Source: an uncultured Erysipelotrichaceae bacterium
GTDB lineage: Bacteria > Bacillota_I > Bacilli_A > Erysipelotrichales > Erysipelotrichaceae
Reading direction: 5' to 3'
DNA length: 5,498 nt
Assembly: GCA_902795875.1 (NCBI GenBank)
Contig: CADBND010000146.1
Location: 1 to 5,498 of the forward strand
Part shown: positions 5,437 through 5,498 of the stretch, one piece after another
How the letters are laid out: the number at the start of each line of letters is the position of its first letter
Numbering within the stretch: position 1 is the stretch's first letter
Program-made: the position numbers and the translations under genes
The notes under the pieces: model-generated
Database searches by the model: none
What the model saw: the letters and a program-made list of their open reading frames with translations, nothing else
Told to the model about the DNA's origin: nothing

Positions 5437-5498
5437 ATGAGAAAAATAATTTTGGATTGTGATCCGGGACATGATGACGCGTTTGCGATCATGCTGGC
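5437..5498 (+). CDS. Nucleoside hydrolase (inosine/uridine-preferring, IUNH family), N-terminal fragment
   Basis: Only the first 20 codons and two bases lie inside the window. They encode MRKIILDCDPGHDDAFAIML, containing the IUNH fingerprint D-x-D-P-G-x-D-D-A, whose aspartates bind the catalytic calcium ion. The family splits the N-glycosidic bond of nucleosides to give a base and ribose (or a related sugar). The ATG has a strong AAAGGAG 7 bases upstream and lies 17 bases after the kinase stop, so it is probably co-transcribed. It gives the best hint of what feeds the pathway: a nucleoside or nucleoside-like glycoside. Its rih-type specificity (pyrimidine, purine or other) cannot be judged from this fragment. 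Confidence 0.9.
   Translation, partial: MRKIILDCDPGHDDAFAIML

Overview
The window looks like the middle of one long, tightly packed, plus-strand operon from a bacterium, most likely a Bacillota (Firmicutes) member. That assignment rests on strong AGGAGG-like ribosome binding sites in front of most genes, moderate GC content and heavy use of ATC, GAT and GAA codons; the species cannot be fixed from this sequence. Nothing is encoded convincingly on the minus strand. There is no intergenic gap longer than about 20 bases, and I see no promoter, terminator, tRNA, rRNA, CRISPR array or insertion sequence.

Layout, left to right: (1) the C-terminal part of a PfkB-superfamily kinase of the Mak32-like type, cut by the left edge, whose GAGD catalytic motif reads GCGN; (2) a double-SIS-domain protein (SIS-A, 377 aa); (3) a YjbQ/UPF0047 protein (YjbQ-A, 137 aa) that lacks a usual family histidine; (4) a second double-SIS protein (SIS-B, 395 aa); (5) a second YjbQ/UPF0047 protein (YjbQ-B, 137 aa) with the histidines intact; (6) a 237-aa TIM-barrel protein resembling phosphoribosylanthranilate isomerase (TrpF) but without its catalytic cysteine; (7) a complete, canonical PfkB/ribokinase-type sugar kinase (324 aa); (8) the first 62 bases of an inosine/uridine-preferring nucleoside hydrolase, cut by the right edge.

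The most striking structure is a tandem duplication of a two-gene SIS-YjbQ module (genes 2-3 and 4-5). The copies have diverged strongly but keep the same order, and the two YjbQ proteins are equal in length. Both SIS proteins keep residues that line up without gaps with Lys485, Glu488 and His504 of the GlmS isomerase domain (numbering from memory), while lacking the glutaminase half of GlmS.

Taken together, the genes suggest a catabolic or salvage pathway that releases a sugar from a nucleoside-like glycoside (nucleoside hydrolase), phosphorylates it (PfkB kinase) and rearranges the sugar phosphate (SIS proteins, TrpF-like barrel), with YjbQ proteins in an unknown but evidently linked step. 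The substrate is not identifiable from sequence. I do not recognise this gene combination as a named, characterised pathway, so it is a plausible candidate for an undescribed one. That is inference from gene content.
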